DNA of 64,000 nucleotides from Nocardioides pantholopis (lineage in GTDB: Bacteria > Actinomycetota > Actinomycetes > Propionibacteriales > Nocardioidaceae), in the NCBI RefSeq assembly GCF_003710085.1, contig NZ_CP033324.1:1364001-1428000 (forward strand), given 5' to 3'. Shown here one piece after another: positions 50,633-58,557 of this stretch; within the stretch, counting starts at the first letter, position 1, and each line of letters starts with the position of its first letter. A model generated the notes under the pieces. It worked only from the letters and a program-made list of their open reading frames with translations, ran no database searches and had not been told where the DNA came from. The translations under genes and the position numbers were made by a program.

Positions 50633-50713
50633 CGAGGATCCCCGGTACACCGGGGATCCAGGGTTCTCGGCCCTTGCCAGGGCCGAGAAGCGCGGGAGCT
50701 GCCCGAGGAGTAC
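50633..50713 (-). repeat. Dispersed palindromic repeat, copy B
   Basis: Reverse-complement counterpart of 5017-5105. It carries two perfect hairpins: 50636-50645/50650-50659 with loop TACA, and 50664-50674/50679-50689 with loop TGCC. It lies directly beyond the DVR-like gene and may serve as its terminator. Confidence 0.8.
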
Positions 50714-50754
50714 GCCGCTGGCGGCCCCACGTGGGGCGGGGCCGCCAGCGGCGT
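50712..50754. terminator. Strong hairpin between convergent genes
   Basis: Perfect 17-bp stem (50712-50728 / 50738-50754), 9-nt loop, between the DVR-like gene and the methyltransferase gene on the opposite strand. Confidence 0.85.
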
Positions 50755-50771
50755 GGGTATCCCCGGGAGCC

Positions 50772-51341
50772 TCAGTGCTTGGTGGCGATGACCGTGGCCG
50801 CGTCGGAGGCCACCATCACCTCGACGGCGGTGAAGCGCTCGTCGGTGAGCCACTGCTCGCGCAGGGTGTCGACCCGGCCGTAGGCGACCGGGGGCCACAC
50901 CTCGCAGGGGGTGAAGTCGTCGAGCACGACGATCCCGCCCGGCTCGACGAGGTCGGCGATCGCGTCGACCCCGACCTCGGTGGGCTCGCCGGAGTCCAGG
51001 AACAGCAGCGAGAACGGGCCCTTGTCGAGCAGCGTCGACCAGTCGGCGGCGAGCACCTCGACCTGCGGGTCGTCGGTGAAGATGTCGGCGGCGGCCCGGG
51101 CCAGCTTCGGGTTCAGCTCGGCGGTCAGGATCCGGGTGCCGGTGCCGCGTACGCCGGAGCGCAGCCAGGCGGTGCCGACCCCGCAGCCGGTCCCGAACTC
51201 GGCCATCGTGCCGCCGCGGGTCGCGGCCAGGGTGGCCAGCAGCCGACCGGTCTCGTTGCGGCAGAACGAGACGTACCCGGCCTTGCGGGAGACGTCGAAC
51301 GCACGGGCGACCACGTCGGGAAGGTCGGGCGGAGCACTCAT
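50772..51341 (-). CDS. Class I SAM-dependent methyltransferase (O-methyltransferase type)
   Basis: 189 residues. Motif I MAEFGTGCGVGTAWL near 50, ILTAELNPKLA for motif post-I, LLFLDSGEP for motif II and VEPGGIVVLDDFTP. No transmembrane part. ATG 51341. Target unknown. The minus-strand frame stays open far upstream over leuB as a GC artefact. Confidence 0.88.
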   Translation of the reverse strand: MSAPPDLPDVVARAFDVSRKAGYVSFCRNETGRLLATLAATRGGTMAEFGTGCGVGTAWLRSGVRGTGTRILTAELNPKLARAAADIFTDDPQVEVLAADWSTLLDKGPFSLLFLDSGEPTEVGVDAIADLVEPGGIVVLDDFTPCEVWPPVAYGRVDTLREQWLTDERFTAVEVMVASDAATVIATKH

Positions 51342-51440
51342 GGGTCGAGTGTTCCACCCCGGGCCACCGGTCTCGGATCGCGGACGATCCGTGAAACCCC
51401 GCGCCACGGGGCGGGGGAGCGGCGTAGGGTCGCGGCCATC

Positions 51441-51500
51441 ATGCGGAGCGTCCTCGTACTTATCGAGTGCCGCGGCGAGGCCCAGCAGCAGACCTGCTGA
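51441..51500 (+). CDS. leu leader peptide (19 aa)
   Basis: MRSVLVLIECRGEAQQQTC. Residues 4-8 are Val-Leu-Val-Leu-Ile, the mark of a branched-chain attenuation leader. TAGGGT at 51425-51430 may be the -10. Two mutually exclusive hairpins follow. Confidence 0.7.
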   Translation: MRSVLVLIECRGEAQQQTC

Positions 51501-51546
51501 TCGAGAGGCCACCTCGCCGCGGTGTTCGGCGTTGGGCGGCCTCTCG
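51470..51546 (+). promoter_or_regulatory. leuB attenuator: competing hairpins
   Basis: Arms 51470-51480 and 51512-51522 pair perfectly over 11 bases (CCGCGGCGAGG/CCTCGCCGCGG). Arms 51502-51510 and 51538-51546 pair over 9 bases (CGAGAGGCC/GGCCTCTCG). The two are interleaved, so only one can form. The first overlaps the leader-peptide end, as expected of ribosome-controlled attenuation. Confidence 0.65.
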
Positions 51547-51751
51547 GCACATCGGCAGATGTCTCCGCGGCGGTACGCCCTCAGCAGCACGCGCGATCCG
51601 CAGCCTCTGACGCATCCCCGACCCGGGCGATCCCCGGGCGGTCCGTCCCTCCGCGGGACATCTGCCGGCGGTGTCCAGACCCGCCGAGCACGACCCGCGA
51701 GCCGTCCGCGACACCAGGTCCGGACGCCGGAACAGGACAGGGGAGAAGACG
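51547..51751. other. Intergenic region with long inverted repeat
   Basis: CGGCAGATGTC (51553-51563) and GACATCTGCCG (51657-51667) are perfect inverted 11-mers about 100 bases apart, both flanked by CCGCGG. No conserved coding frame seen before the small ORF at 51752, which has GGGGAGAAG just upstream. Confidence 0.5.
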
Positions 51752-51889
51752 ATGTACGACATGTATCCCGAGTGGGGACCGGCCAGCCACCACCCCGAGA
51801 ACCCGCGCAGCCACGAGAACGTCCGGGTCGCTGTGCAGCGCTCGCTCGACCTGCGGGACAACGGCGGCCAGCGTCCCGACGACAACTAG
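51752..51889 (+). CDS. Small protein (45 aa) upstream of leuB
   Basis: [20 protein letters not shown] followed by a hydrophilic tail ending GGQRPDDN. Good RBS (GGGGAGAAG, 51740-51748) just before the ATG. It ends 10 bases before leuB. Composition differs from random frames in this GC range (few Ala/Gly, many His/Asn/Tyr), which supports real coding. Function unknown. Confidence 0.65.
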   Translation: MYDMYPEWGPASHHPENPRSHENVRVAVQRSLDLRDNGGQRPDDN

Positions 51890-51899
51890 CGTTGACCCC

Positions 51900-52982
51900 A
51901 TGAGCAGCTCGAGCACCCCAGCACCCGCGTCCGGCAGCGTCCGGCTCGCGGTCGTCCCCGGCGACGGCATCGGCCAGGAGGTCACCCCCGAGGCCCTCAA
52001 GGTCCTCGAGGCGGCCGCCCCGAGCGGCGTGAAGTTCGAGCAGACCCACTACGAGCTCGGCGCCGAGCGCTACCTCGCGACCGGCGAGGTGCTCCCGGAC
52101 TCCGTGCTGGCCGAGATCCGCCAGCAGGACGCCATCCTGCTCGGCGCCGTCGGCGGCAAGCCGAACGACCCGAACCTGCCGCCGGGCCTGCTCGAGCGCG
52201 GCCTGCTGCTCCGACTGCGCTTCGACCTCGACCACTACGTGAACCTGCGCCCCTCCAAGATCTATCCCGGTGCGGTCTCGCCGCTCGCCGACCCGGGCGA
52301 GGTGGACTTCGTGGTGGTCCGCGAGGGCACCGAGGGCCCCTACACCGGCAACGGCGGCGCGCTGCGGGTCGGCACCCCGGCCGAGGTCGCCACCGAGGTC
52401 TCGGTCAACACCGCGTACGGCGTGGAGCGGGTCGTCCGCGACGCGTTCGCCCGCGCCCAGCGCCGGCCGCGCAAGAAGCTCACACTGGTCCACAAGACCA
52501 ACGTGCTCGTCCACGCCGGCTCGGTGTGGTGGCGGATCTTCAACGAGGTGGCCGCGGAGTACCCCGAGGTCACCACCGACTACCTGCACATCGACGCGGT
52601 GATGATCTTCCTGGCCACCGACCCGTCGCGCTTCGACGTGATCGTCACCGACAACCTCTTCGGCGACATCATCACCGACCTCGCCGCCGCCATCACCGGC
52701 GGCATCGGCCTGGCCGCCTCCGGCAACGTCAACCCGGACCGGACCGCGCCCTCGATGTTCGAGCCGGTCCACGGCTCCGCGCCCGACATCGCCGGCCAGC
52801 AGAAGGCCGACCCCACCGCGGCCATCCTCTCCGCGGCGCTGCTGCTCGACCACCTCGGCCACCCCGAGGCCGCGCGGGCCATCGACGACGCGGTGGTCGC
52901 GGACCTCGCCGCCCGCACGCCGGGCGCCCCCCGGCGTACCAGCGAGGTCGGCGACGCGATCGCCGCGCGAGTAGCCGGCTGA
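51900..52982 (+). CDS. leuB: 3-isopropylmalate dehydrogenase
   Basis: 360 residues. Oxidative decarboxylation in leucine synthesis. [19 protein letters not shown] at the start, [33 protein letters not shown] with metal-binding Asp residues, and [18 protein letters not shown] for NAD+ binding. ATG at 51900 is chosen from the conserved N-terminus; a TAGCGT 6 bases upstream could be a second leaderless promoter. Confidence 0.97.
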   Translation: MSSSSTPAPASGSVRLAVVPGDGIGQEVTPEALKVLEAAAPSGVKFEQTHYELGAERYLATGEVLPDSVLAEIRQQDAILLGAVGGKPNDPNLPPGLLERGLLLRLRFDLDHYVNLRPSKIYPGAVSPLADPGEVDFVVVREGTEGPYTGNGGALRVGTPAEVATEVSVNTAYGVERVVRDAFARAQRRPRKKLTLVHKTNVLVHAGSVWWRIFNEVAAEYPEVTTDYLHIDAVMIFLATDPSRFDVIVTDNLFGDIITDLAAAITGGIGLAASGNVNPDRTAPSMFEPVHGSAPDIAGQQKADPTAAILSAALLLDHLGHPEAARAIDDAVVADLAARTPGAPRRTSEVGDAIAARVAG

Positions 52983-53001
52983 GGCCCGCACCCGTTCCCC
53001 G

Positions 53002-53042
53002 GGCGCCGGGCACCCCACGGGTGCCCGGCGCCGTCCCTTTTG
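53002..53042 (+). terminator. leuB terminator
   Basis: Perfect 14-bp stem (53002-53015 / 53019-53032), CAC loop, followed by GTCCCTTTTG. Strong candidate that separates leuB from ilvE. Confidence 0.87.
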
Positions 53043-53094
53043 ACCCCGTTGGCCCCTGGCCCCTTTTGGCGAGGTCGCCAGCGAGAGGACTACC

Positions 53095-54192
53095 GTGAAT
53101 CCCATGCAGATCAGCGCCACCGTGAACACCCACCCGGTCAGCGACGAGCGGCTCGCTGAGATCCTGGCCGACCCGGGCTTCGGCAACCACTTCACCGACC
53201 ACATGTTCACTGTCGAGTGGACCCCCGACGCGGGCTGGCACGACGCCCGGATCGAGCCGTACGGCCCGCTCACCCTGGACCCCGCGACAGCGGTGCTGCA
53301 CTACGCCCAGGAGACCTTCGAGGGCATGAAGGCCTACCGGCACGCTGACGGGTCGATCTGGACCTTCCGCCCCGAGGCCAACGCCGAGCGGATGGTCACC
53401 TCCAGCCACCGGCTCGCGCTGCCGGTCCTCGAGGTCCCCGACTTCCTCCAGGCCGTCCAGGAGCTGGTCCGCATCGACCAGCGCTGGGTGCCCGACACCA
53501 CCGAGCCGGGCGCGGGGGAGAAGAGCCTCTACCTGCGGCCCTTCATGTTCGCCTCGGAGAAGTTCCTCGGCGTGCGGCCCTCCCAGCACGTCACGTTCAT
53601 GGTCATCGCCAGCCCGGCCGGCTCCTACTTCAAGGGCGGCCTGAAGCCGGTCTCGCTGTGGCTGACCGAGGAGTACACCCGCGCCGGCCGCGGCGGCATG
53701 GGCGCGGCCAAGACCGGTGGCAACTACGCGAGCTCGCTGGTCGCCCAGCAGGAGGCCGCGGCGCACGGGTGCGACCAGGTCGTGTTCCTCGACGCCCAGG
53801 AGGGCACGTACGTCGAGGAGCTCGGCGGGATGAACATGTACTTCGTCTACGCGGACGGCCGGATCGTCACTCCGGCGACCGGGACGATCCTCGAGGGCAT
53901 CACCCGGTCCAGCATCATCGAGCTGGCCCAGAAGATGGGACACCCGGTCGAGGAGCGCCGGTTCGGCATCGAGGAGTGGCGCGAGGGCGTCACCAGCGGC
54001 GAGATCGTCGAGATCTTCGCCTGCGGCACCGCCGCGGTGGTCACCCCGGTCGGCAGCCTGAAGTGGGACGGCGGCGAGGTGCCGTGCGCCCACGAGGGCG
54101 GCGAGGTGACGATGGCGATCCGCAAGGCCCTTGTGGACATCCAGTACGGCCGCGCCGAGGACCCGTTCGGCTGGATGCACCGCATCGTCTGA
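53095..54192 (+). CDS. ilvE: Branched-chain amino acid aminotransferase
   Basis: 365 residues, PLP fold type IV. FGNHFTDHMFTVEW, ALHYAQETFEGMKAYRHADG-like region, Schiff-base Lys in GAAKTGGNYASSL (about 207) and GTAAVVTPVG for the cofactor phosphate. GTG 53095 or ATG 53104 are possible starts. Confidence 0.95.
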   Translation: MNPMQISATVNTHPVSDERLAEILADPGFGNHFTDHMFTVEWTPDAGWHDARIEPYGPLTLDPATAVLHYAQETFEGMKAYRHADGSIWTFRPEANAERMVTSSHRLALPVLEVPDFLQAVQELVRIDQRWVPDTTEPGAGEKSLYLRPFMFASEKFLGVRPSQHVTFMVIASPAGSYFKGGLKPVSLWLTEEYTRAGRGGMGAAKTGGNYASSLVAQQEAAAHGCDQVVFLDAQEGTYVEELGGMNMYFVYADGRIVTPATGTILEGITRSSIIELAQKMGHPVEERRFGIEEWREGVTSGEIVEIFACGTAAVVTPVGSLKWDGGEVPCAHEGGEVTMAIRKALVDIQYGRAEDPFGWMHRIV

Positions 54193-54208
54193 CCGCGCGG
54201 TGCGTGAC

Positions 54209-54227
54209 TGAGGTTATGCTCACCTAA
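54209..54227 (+). promoter_or_regulatory. IdeR/DtxR iron box 1
   Basis: TGAGGTTATGCTCACCTAA matches the 19-bp iron-box consensus TTAGGTTAGGCTAACCTAA at 14 of 19 positions. TATGCT within it may be the -10, so the bound repressor would block transcription of the siderophore importer when iron is ample. Confidence 0.85.
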
Positions 54228-54298
54228 GTTGCCGGCGCCGTCCCTCATGCCGGCCCCTTGTTCGTCGCGCCGTGGCGGACCGATCCGGGAGGTGGCTG

Positions 54299-55366
54299 GT
54301 GAGCTCGGTGCTCGATCACCCCGCGGGGCCGACCGCCAGGTCGCCGCGGGCACCGGCCCGCAGCCGGGTCGGCCTGCGGGGTGCGACGGCCGCGGCCGCA
54401 CTGCTGCTCCTGATCGCTGCCTGCGCGCTGGCCAGCCTGATGTGGGGCGCCCGCGACATCCCCGCCGGCACGGTGTGGGACGCGCTGTGGTCGCCGGTCG
54501 GCGGCGACAACGACCACCTGGTGGTCCGCGACCAACGGGTGCCGCGCACGCTGATCGGCCTGGTCGCCGGTCTTGCTCTGGGCGCGGCGGGAGCGCTGAT
54601 GCAGGGCGTCACCCGCAACCCGATCGCGGACCCCGGGCTCCTCGGCATCAACTCCGGCGCCTCGCTGGCGGTCGTCGTGGCGATCGCGGGCTTCGGGGTC
54701 GGCTCGGTCGGCGGCTACCTGTGGTTCGCGTTCGCCGGAGCGGCGGTCGCCGCGCTGGTCGTGTACGGCGCCGCGTCGCTGGGCTGGGAGGGCGTCACCC
54801 CGGTGAAGCTGGCACTGGTCGGGGCGGCGTTCACCGCGACCGCGACCTCGCTGATCACCGTGGTGCTGCTCAGCGACCGGCACACCCTGGGGGAGTACCG
54901 CTTCTGGCAGGTCGGCTCGCTGGCCAACCGCGACCTCGACGTGCTCGCGACCGTGGCGCCGTTCGCCGGCGTCGGGCTGGTGCTGGCGCTGGCCGCCGGC
55001 CGGGTCCTCAACGCGCTCGCGCTCGGTGACGACGTGGCCCGCGGCCTGGGTCAGGACGTGACCCGCGGGCGGCTGCTCGTGGTGGCCGCGGTCGTGCTGC
55101 TCTGCGGCTCGGCGGTCTCGCTCGTCGGCCCGATCGCGTTCGTCGGCCTGGTCGTGCCCCACCTCGCGCGGGCAGTGGTCGGACCCGACTACCGATGGCT
55201 GGTGCCGCTCTCGGCGCTGGCCGGGCCCGTGCTGCTGCTCGCCGCCGACCTCGTCGGCCGGCTCGTCGTCCGCCCCGCCGAGCTCGAGGCGGGGCTCGTG
55301 GTCGCCGTGGTCGGCGCCCCGGTCCTGCTCGTGCTGGTGCGCCGCTCCCGGAGCGTGACCGCGTGA
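54299..55366 (+). CDS. Iron-siderophore ABC importer permease (FecCD family)
   Basis: 355 residues, nine or ten helices. VPRTLIGLVAGLALGAAGALMQGVTRNPIADPGLLGINSGAS is the FecCD signature. GTG 54299 is preferred over GTG 54272 because GGGAGG ends 6 bases before it. First of a permease-permease-ATPase group; overlaps the next gene by GTGA. Confidence 0.93.
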   Translation: MSSVLDHPAGPTARSPRAPARSRVGLRGATAAAALLLLIAACALASLMWGARDIPAGTVWDALWSPVGGDNDHLVVRDQRVPRTLIGLVAGLALGAAGALMQGVTRNPIADPGLLGINSGASLAVVVAIAGFGVGSVGGYLWFAFAGAAVAALVVYGAASLGWEGVTPVKLALVGAAFTATATSLITVVLLSDRHTLGEYRFWQVGSLANRDLDVLATVAPFAGVGLVLALAAGRVLNALALGDDVARGLGQDVTRGRLLVVAAVVLLCGSAVSLVGPIAFVGLVVPHLARAVVGPDYRWLVPLSALAGPVLLLAADLVGRLVVRPAELEAGLVVAVVGAPVLLVLVRRSRSVTA

Positions 55367-56427
55367 GCGCCACCGTCCTCTCGCCGGCCGAGCGGACAGC
55401 GGTCGCGGGGGCCGGGCTGCGCGACTCGCGTCGCCGGCGCCGCCGCCGTCGGGCGACGGTCACCGCCGTGCTCCTCGCCGTGGCGGGCGCGCTGGCCGTG
55501 ACCGCGCTGATGCTCGGCGACTACCGGCTCTCGGCCGGCGAGGTGCTCGGCGCGCTCGCCGGCAGCGACGAGGGCGCCGCCGGCTTCATCGTCCGGGACC
55601 TGCGCCTGCCGCGCCTCCTGCTCGGCGTCCTGGTGGGCGCCGCCTTCGGCCTGGCCGGGGCCCTGTTCCAGTCAGTGCTGCGCAACCCGCTGGCCAGCCC
55701 CGACATCATCGGCATCTCCCAGGGTGCGAGCGCCGCGGCCGTGGCCGCGATCCTCGCCGGGGGGCTCAGCGGCACCTGGGTCTCGCTCTCGGCGCTGGGC
55801 GGCGGCGCCGCCGTCGGCCTCCTGCTGTACGCCGTCGCCTGGCGCGGCGGCATGACCGGCAACCGCTTCGTGCTCGCCGGCATTGGCGTGGCCTACGTGT
55901 GCACCAGCGCGATCGGCTACTTCCTGACCCGCAGTGACGTCAAGGAGGCCCAGACCGCGCTGCGGTGGATGACCGGGAGCCTGGCGCAGGCCGACTGGCA
56001 GCTGGTGCGCACGCTCGCGGTCGCGGTGGTGGTCCTGGTGCCGATGGTGGCGCTGGTCGCCCGGTCGCTGGGGCTGCTGCTGCTCGGCGACGAGCAGGCC
56101 GGCAGCCTCGGCGTACGACCGGAGCTGGCCCGCGGCGTCGTGGTCGCCCTGGGTGTCGCCTTGGCCGCCGTCGCGACCGCGGCTGCGGGCCCGGTCGCGT
56201 TCGTGGCGCTGATCGCCGCCCCGGTCGCCCGGCGGCTGCTCGGCGACGGCGCGCTGGCGCTGGTGCAGTCCGCGCTGGTCGGCGTGGTGCTGGTGGTGGG
56301 CGCCGACGTGGTGGCCCAGCACCTGCTGCCGGCCGACCTGTCCGTCCCGGTCGGGGTCGTCACCGGCGCGATCGGCGGCCCGTACCTGATCTGGCTGATG
56401 GTCAGCGCCCGGCCCCGGGCGAGCTGA
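55363..56427 (+). CDS. Iron-siderophore ABC importer permease (FecCD family)
   Basis: 354 residues. A run of eight arginines after SRR precedes the first helix. LPRLLLGVLVGAAFGLAGALFQSVLRNPLASPDIIG is the FecCD signature. Forms the heterodimeric channel with the preceding permease. Confidence 0.93.
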   Translation: MSATVLSPAERTAVAGAGLRDSRRRRRRRRATVTAVLLAVAGALAVTALMLGDYRLSAGEVLGALAGSDEGAAGFIVRDLRLPRLLLGVLVGAAFGLAGALFQSVLRNPLASPDIIGISQGASAAAVAAILAGGLSGTWVSLSALGGGAAVGLLLYAVAWRGGMTGNRFVLAGIGVAYVCTSAIGYFLTRSDVKEAQTALRWMTGSLAQADWQLVRTLAVAVVVLVPMVALVARSLGLLLLGDEQAGSLGVRPELARGVVVALGVALAAVATAAAGPVAFVALIAAPVARRLLGDGALALVQSALVGVVLVVGADVVAQHLLPADLSVPVGVVTGAIGGPYLIWLMVSARPRAS

Positions 56428-56473
56428 CCGGACCGGCAGCGCCGAGGTGAGCCGACGTGACGAGCGCGTGACC

Positions 56474-56521
56474 AGGGACGTGAGTAGGAACGTGGGTAGG
56501 GACGTGAGAAGGAACGTGCGG
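56474..56521 (+). repeat. 12-bp tandem repeat, four units, before the ATPase start
   Basis: AGGGACGTGAGT, AGGAACGTGGGT, AGGGACGTGAGA and AGGAACGTGCGG, one after another from 56474 to 56521. Each unit holds an AGG(G/A)A Shine-Dalgarno-like core and a GTG in the ATPase frame. The last unit serves as the RBS of the ATG at 56522. Confidence 0.9.
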
Positions 56522-57385
56522 ATGACCCTGACGGCCGACCGGACAGCCGGTGCGGGCGAGCAGCCCCGTGCGGTCTCGCTGCGCGCCTGCGGCGTGCAGC
56601 TGGCCTACGACCAGCGCACGGTGGTGCACGGCGTCGACCTCGACGTCCGCGCCGGCGAGGTGACAGTGATCGTGGGGGCGAACGGCTGCGGCAAGTCCAC
56701 GCTGCTGCGCGGTCTGGGTCGGATCCTCAAGCCGGTCGGCGGCACCGTCGAGCTCGACGGCGAGGACCTCCAGCGGCTGCGCCCGCGGGACGTGGCCGCG
56801 GTGCTGGGCCTGCTGCCCCAGCAGCCGGTGGCCCCCGAGGGGATCACGGTCGCCGACCTGGTCGGGCGCGGCCGGCACCCCCACCAGGGCGCGTTCCGGC
56901 GCTGGAGCAGCACCGACTCCGACGCGGTCGCCGCGGCGCTCGCGCTGACCGACACCCACGAGCTCGCCACCCGCCGGGTCGAGGAGCTCTCCGGCGGCCA
57001 GCGGCAGCGGGTCTGGGTCGCGATGATGCTCGCCCAGGACCCGCGGATCATGCTGCTCGACGAGCCCACGACCTACCTCGACATCGCCCACCAGGTCGAC
57101 GTCCTGGATCTGCTCGCCGAGCTCAACGAGACCCGCGGCACCACCGTCGTGATGGTGCTGCACGACCTGAACCTCGCCGCCCGCTACGCCCATCACCTCG
57201 TGGTGATGGCGCAGGGGCGGGTGCTCTGCGAGGGGCCGCCCGCCGAGGTGCTGGACGCCGAGCAGATCCGGGCGGCCTTCGGGCTGGAGGCGCGGGTGAT
57301 CCCGGACCCGGTCACCGGGCGCCCGCTCGTCGTGCCGGTCGGTCGCTATTCCGGCCCCGGGGTCCGGGGCATGGACCCAGCCTGA
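56522..57385 (+). CDS. Iron-siderophore ABC importer ATPase
   Basis: 287 residues from ATG 56522. Walker A GANGCGKST, Q-loop LLPQQP, signature LSGGQRQRVWVA, Walker B IMLLDEPTTYLD, H-loop LHDLNLAA, all typical of FepC/FecE. Alternative GTG starts inside the 12-bp repeats would add basic RNVGRDVR residues that the family does not have. Confidence 0.93.
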   Translation: MTLTADRTAGAGEQPRAVSLRACGVQLAYDQRTVVHGVDLDVRAGEVTVIVGANGCGKSTLLRGLGRILKPVGGTVELDGEDLQRLRPRDVAAVLGLLPQQPVAPEGITVADLVGRGRHPHQGAFRRWSSTDSDAVAAALALTDTHELATRRVEELSGGQRQRVWVAMMLAQDPRIMLLDEPTTYLDIAHQVDVLDLLAELNETRGTTVVMVLHDLNLAARYAHHLVVMAQGRVLCEGPPAEVLDAEQIRAAFGLEARVIPDPVTGRPLVVPVGRYSGPGVRGMDPA

Positions 57386-57393
57386 GGGTAGGT

Positions 57394-57412
57394 GTAGGTT
57401 AGGCTTGCCTAA
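57394..57412 (+). promoter_or_regulatory. IdeR/DtxR iron box 2
   Basis: GTAGGTTAGGCTTGCCTAA matches the consensus at 16 of 19 positions. It lies between the ATPase and the binding-protein gene, giving the latter its own iron-repressed promoter. Confidence 0.9.
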
Positions 57413-57451
57413 CACCGACCGGCCCGCCGGTCCCGCACCCGAGGAGACTCC

Positions 57452-58498
57452 GTGTCGCCCCTTCGCTCCCACCCCGCCCGGCGCCGTCGGCTGAGCCGCT
57501 TCGCGCTGCCGCTCGGCGCGCTGCTGCTCGCGCTTCCGCTGGCGGGCTGCGGCTCCGACGACTCCGACGACGACGCCGGCAGCGGCGACGCCGGGTCGTT
57601 CGAGACGGTCAGCATCGACCACGTCTTCGGCACGACCGAGATCGACGAGCGCCCCGAGCGGGTCGTGACCTGGGGTTGGGGCAGCGCCGACGCCGCCCTC
57701 GCGCTCGGCGTCACCCCGGTCGCGATGCCGACGAACTCCTACGGCGCCACCGAGGAGGGCTACATGCCCTGGCAGAAGGAGGCCATCGAGGCCTCCGGCG
57801 ACGAGGAGCCGACGCTGCTGACCGACGCCGAGGCGCCGCCGTTCGAGGAGATCGCCGCCGCGAACCCCGACCTGATCCTGGCCAACTACTCCGGGATCAC
57901 CGAGGCCGACTACGAGAAGCTCTCGAAGATCGCCGACACCGTCGCCTACCCCGACCAGCCGTGGGCCACCCCGTGGCGCGACGTGATCACCACCGTCGGT
58001 GACGCCCTCGGCAAGTCCGAGGAGGCCGACACCCTGCTCGAGGAGATCGACGGCGAGGTCGCGCAGGCCGCCACCGACCACCCCGAGTTCGAGGGCAAGA
58101 CCATCGCCGCGGTCGCGATCGACCCCAGCGCCTTCTACGTCTACCGCGCCGCGGACCCGCGCGTGCAGTTCCTCGAGGACCTCGGCTTCACGCTGGCGCC
58201 GAGCGTCGGCGAGCTGGACACCGAGGAGGACACGTTCTTCTACACGATCAGCACCGAGGAGGTCGATAAGCTGACCTCGGACGTGCTGCTCTCCTACGTG
58301 CCCAACGAGGAGCGGCTCGCCGAGATCGAGGGCGACAAGACCTTCTCGGCCATGGAGCAGTTCCGCGCCGGCACCGTGGCCAACGTCGTGGGCGAGGACA
58401 TCGTCTCCTCGGTCTCCCCGCCGACCGCGCTGTCGCTGACCTGGGGCCTCGACACGTTCGTCGAGTCCCTCGCGACGGCCACCCAGGGCGCCCGCTGA
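57452..58498 (+). CDS. Iron-siderophore substrate-binding lipoprotein
   Basis: 348 residues. Lipoprotein signal with lipobox LPLAGC (Cys about 33), acidic linker, then a type III binding-protein fold (FepB/FhuD): ERVVTWGWGSADAALALGV, NPDLILANYSGITEADYEKL, and a long helix between lobes. GTG start after GAGGAG. Delivers ferric siderophore to the FecCD permeases encoded upstream. Confidence 0.93.
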   Translation: MSPLRSHPARRRRLSRFALPLGALLLALPLAGCGSDDSDDDAGSGDAGSFETVSIDHVFGTTEIDERPERVVTWGWGSADAALALGVTPVAMPTNSYGATEEGYMPWQKEAIEASGDEEPTLLTDAEAPPFEEIAAANPDLILANYSGITEADYEKLSKIADTVAYPDQPWATPWRDVITTVGDALGKSEEADTLLEEIDGEVAQAATDHPEFEGKTIAAVAIDPSAFYVYRAADPRVQFLEDLGFTLAPSVGELDTEEDTFFYTISTEEVDKLTSDVLLSYVPNEERLAEIEGDKTFSAMEQFRAGTVANVVGEDIVSSVSPPTALSLTWGLDTFVESLATATQGAR

Positions 58499-58557
58499 GC
58501 CGCGCCGTACCGCGCCGCGAGGGGCGGGAAACCGGCGGACCCGGGTAGATTCGTCCC

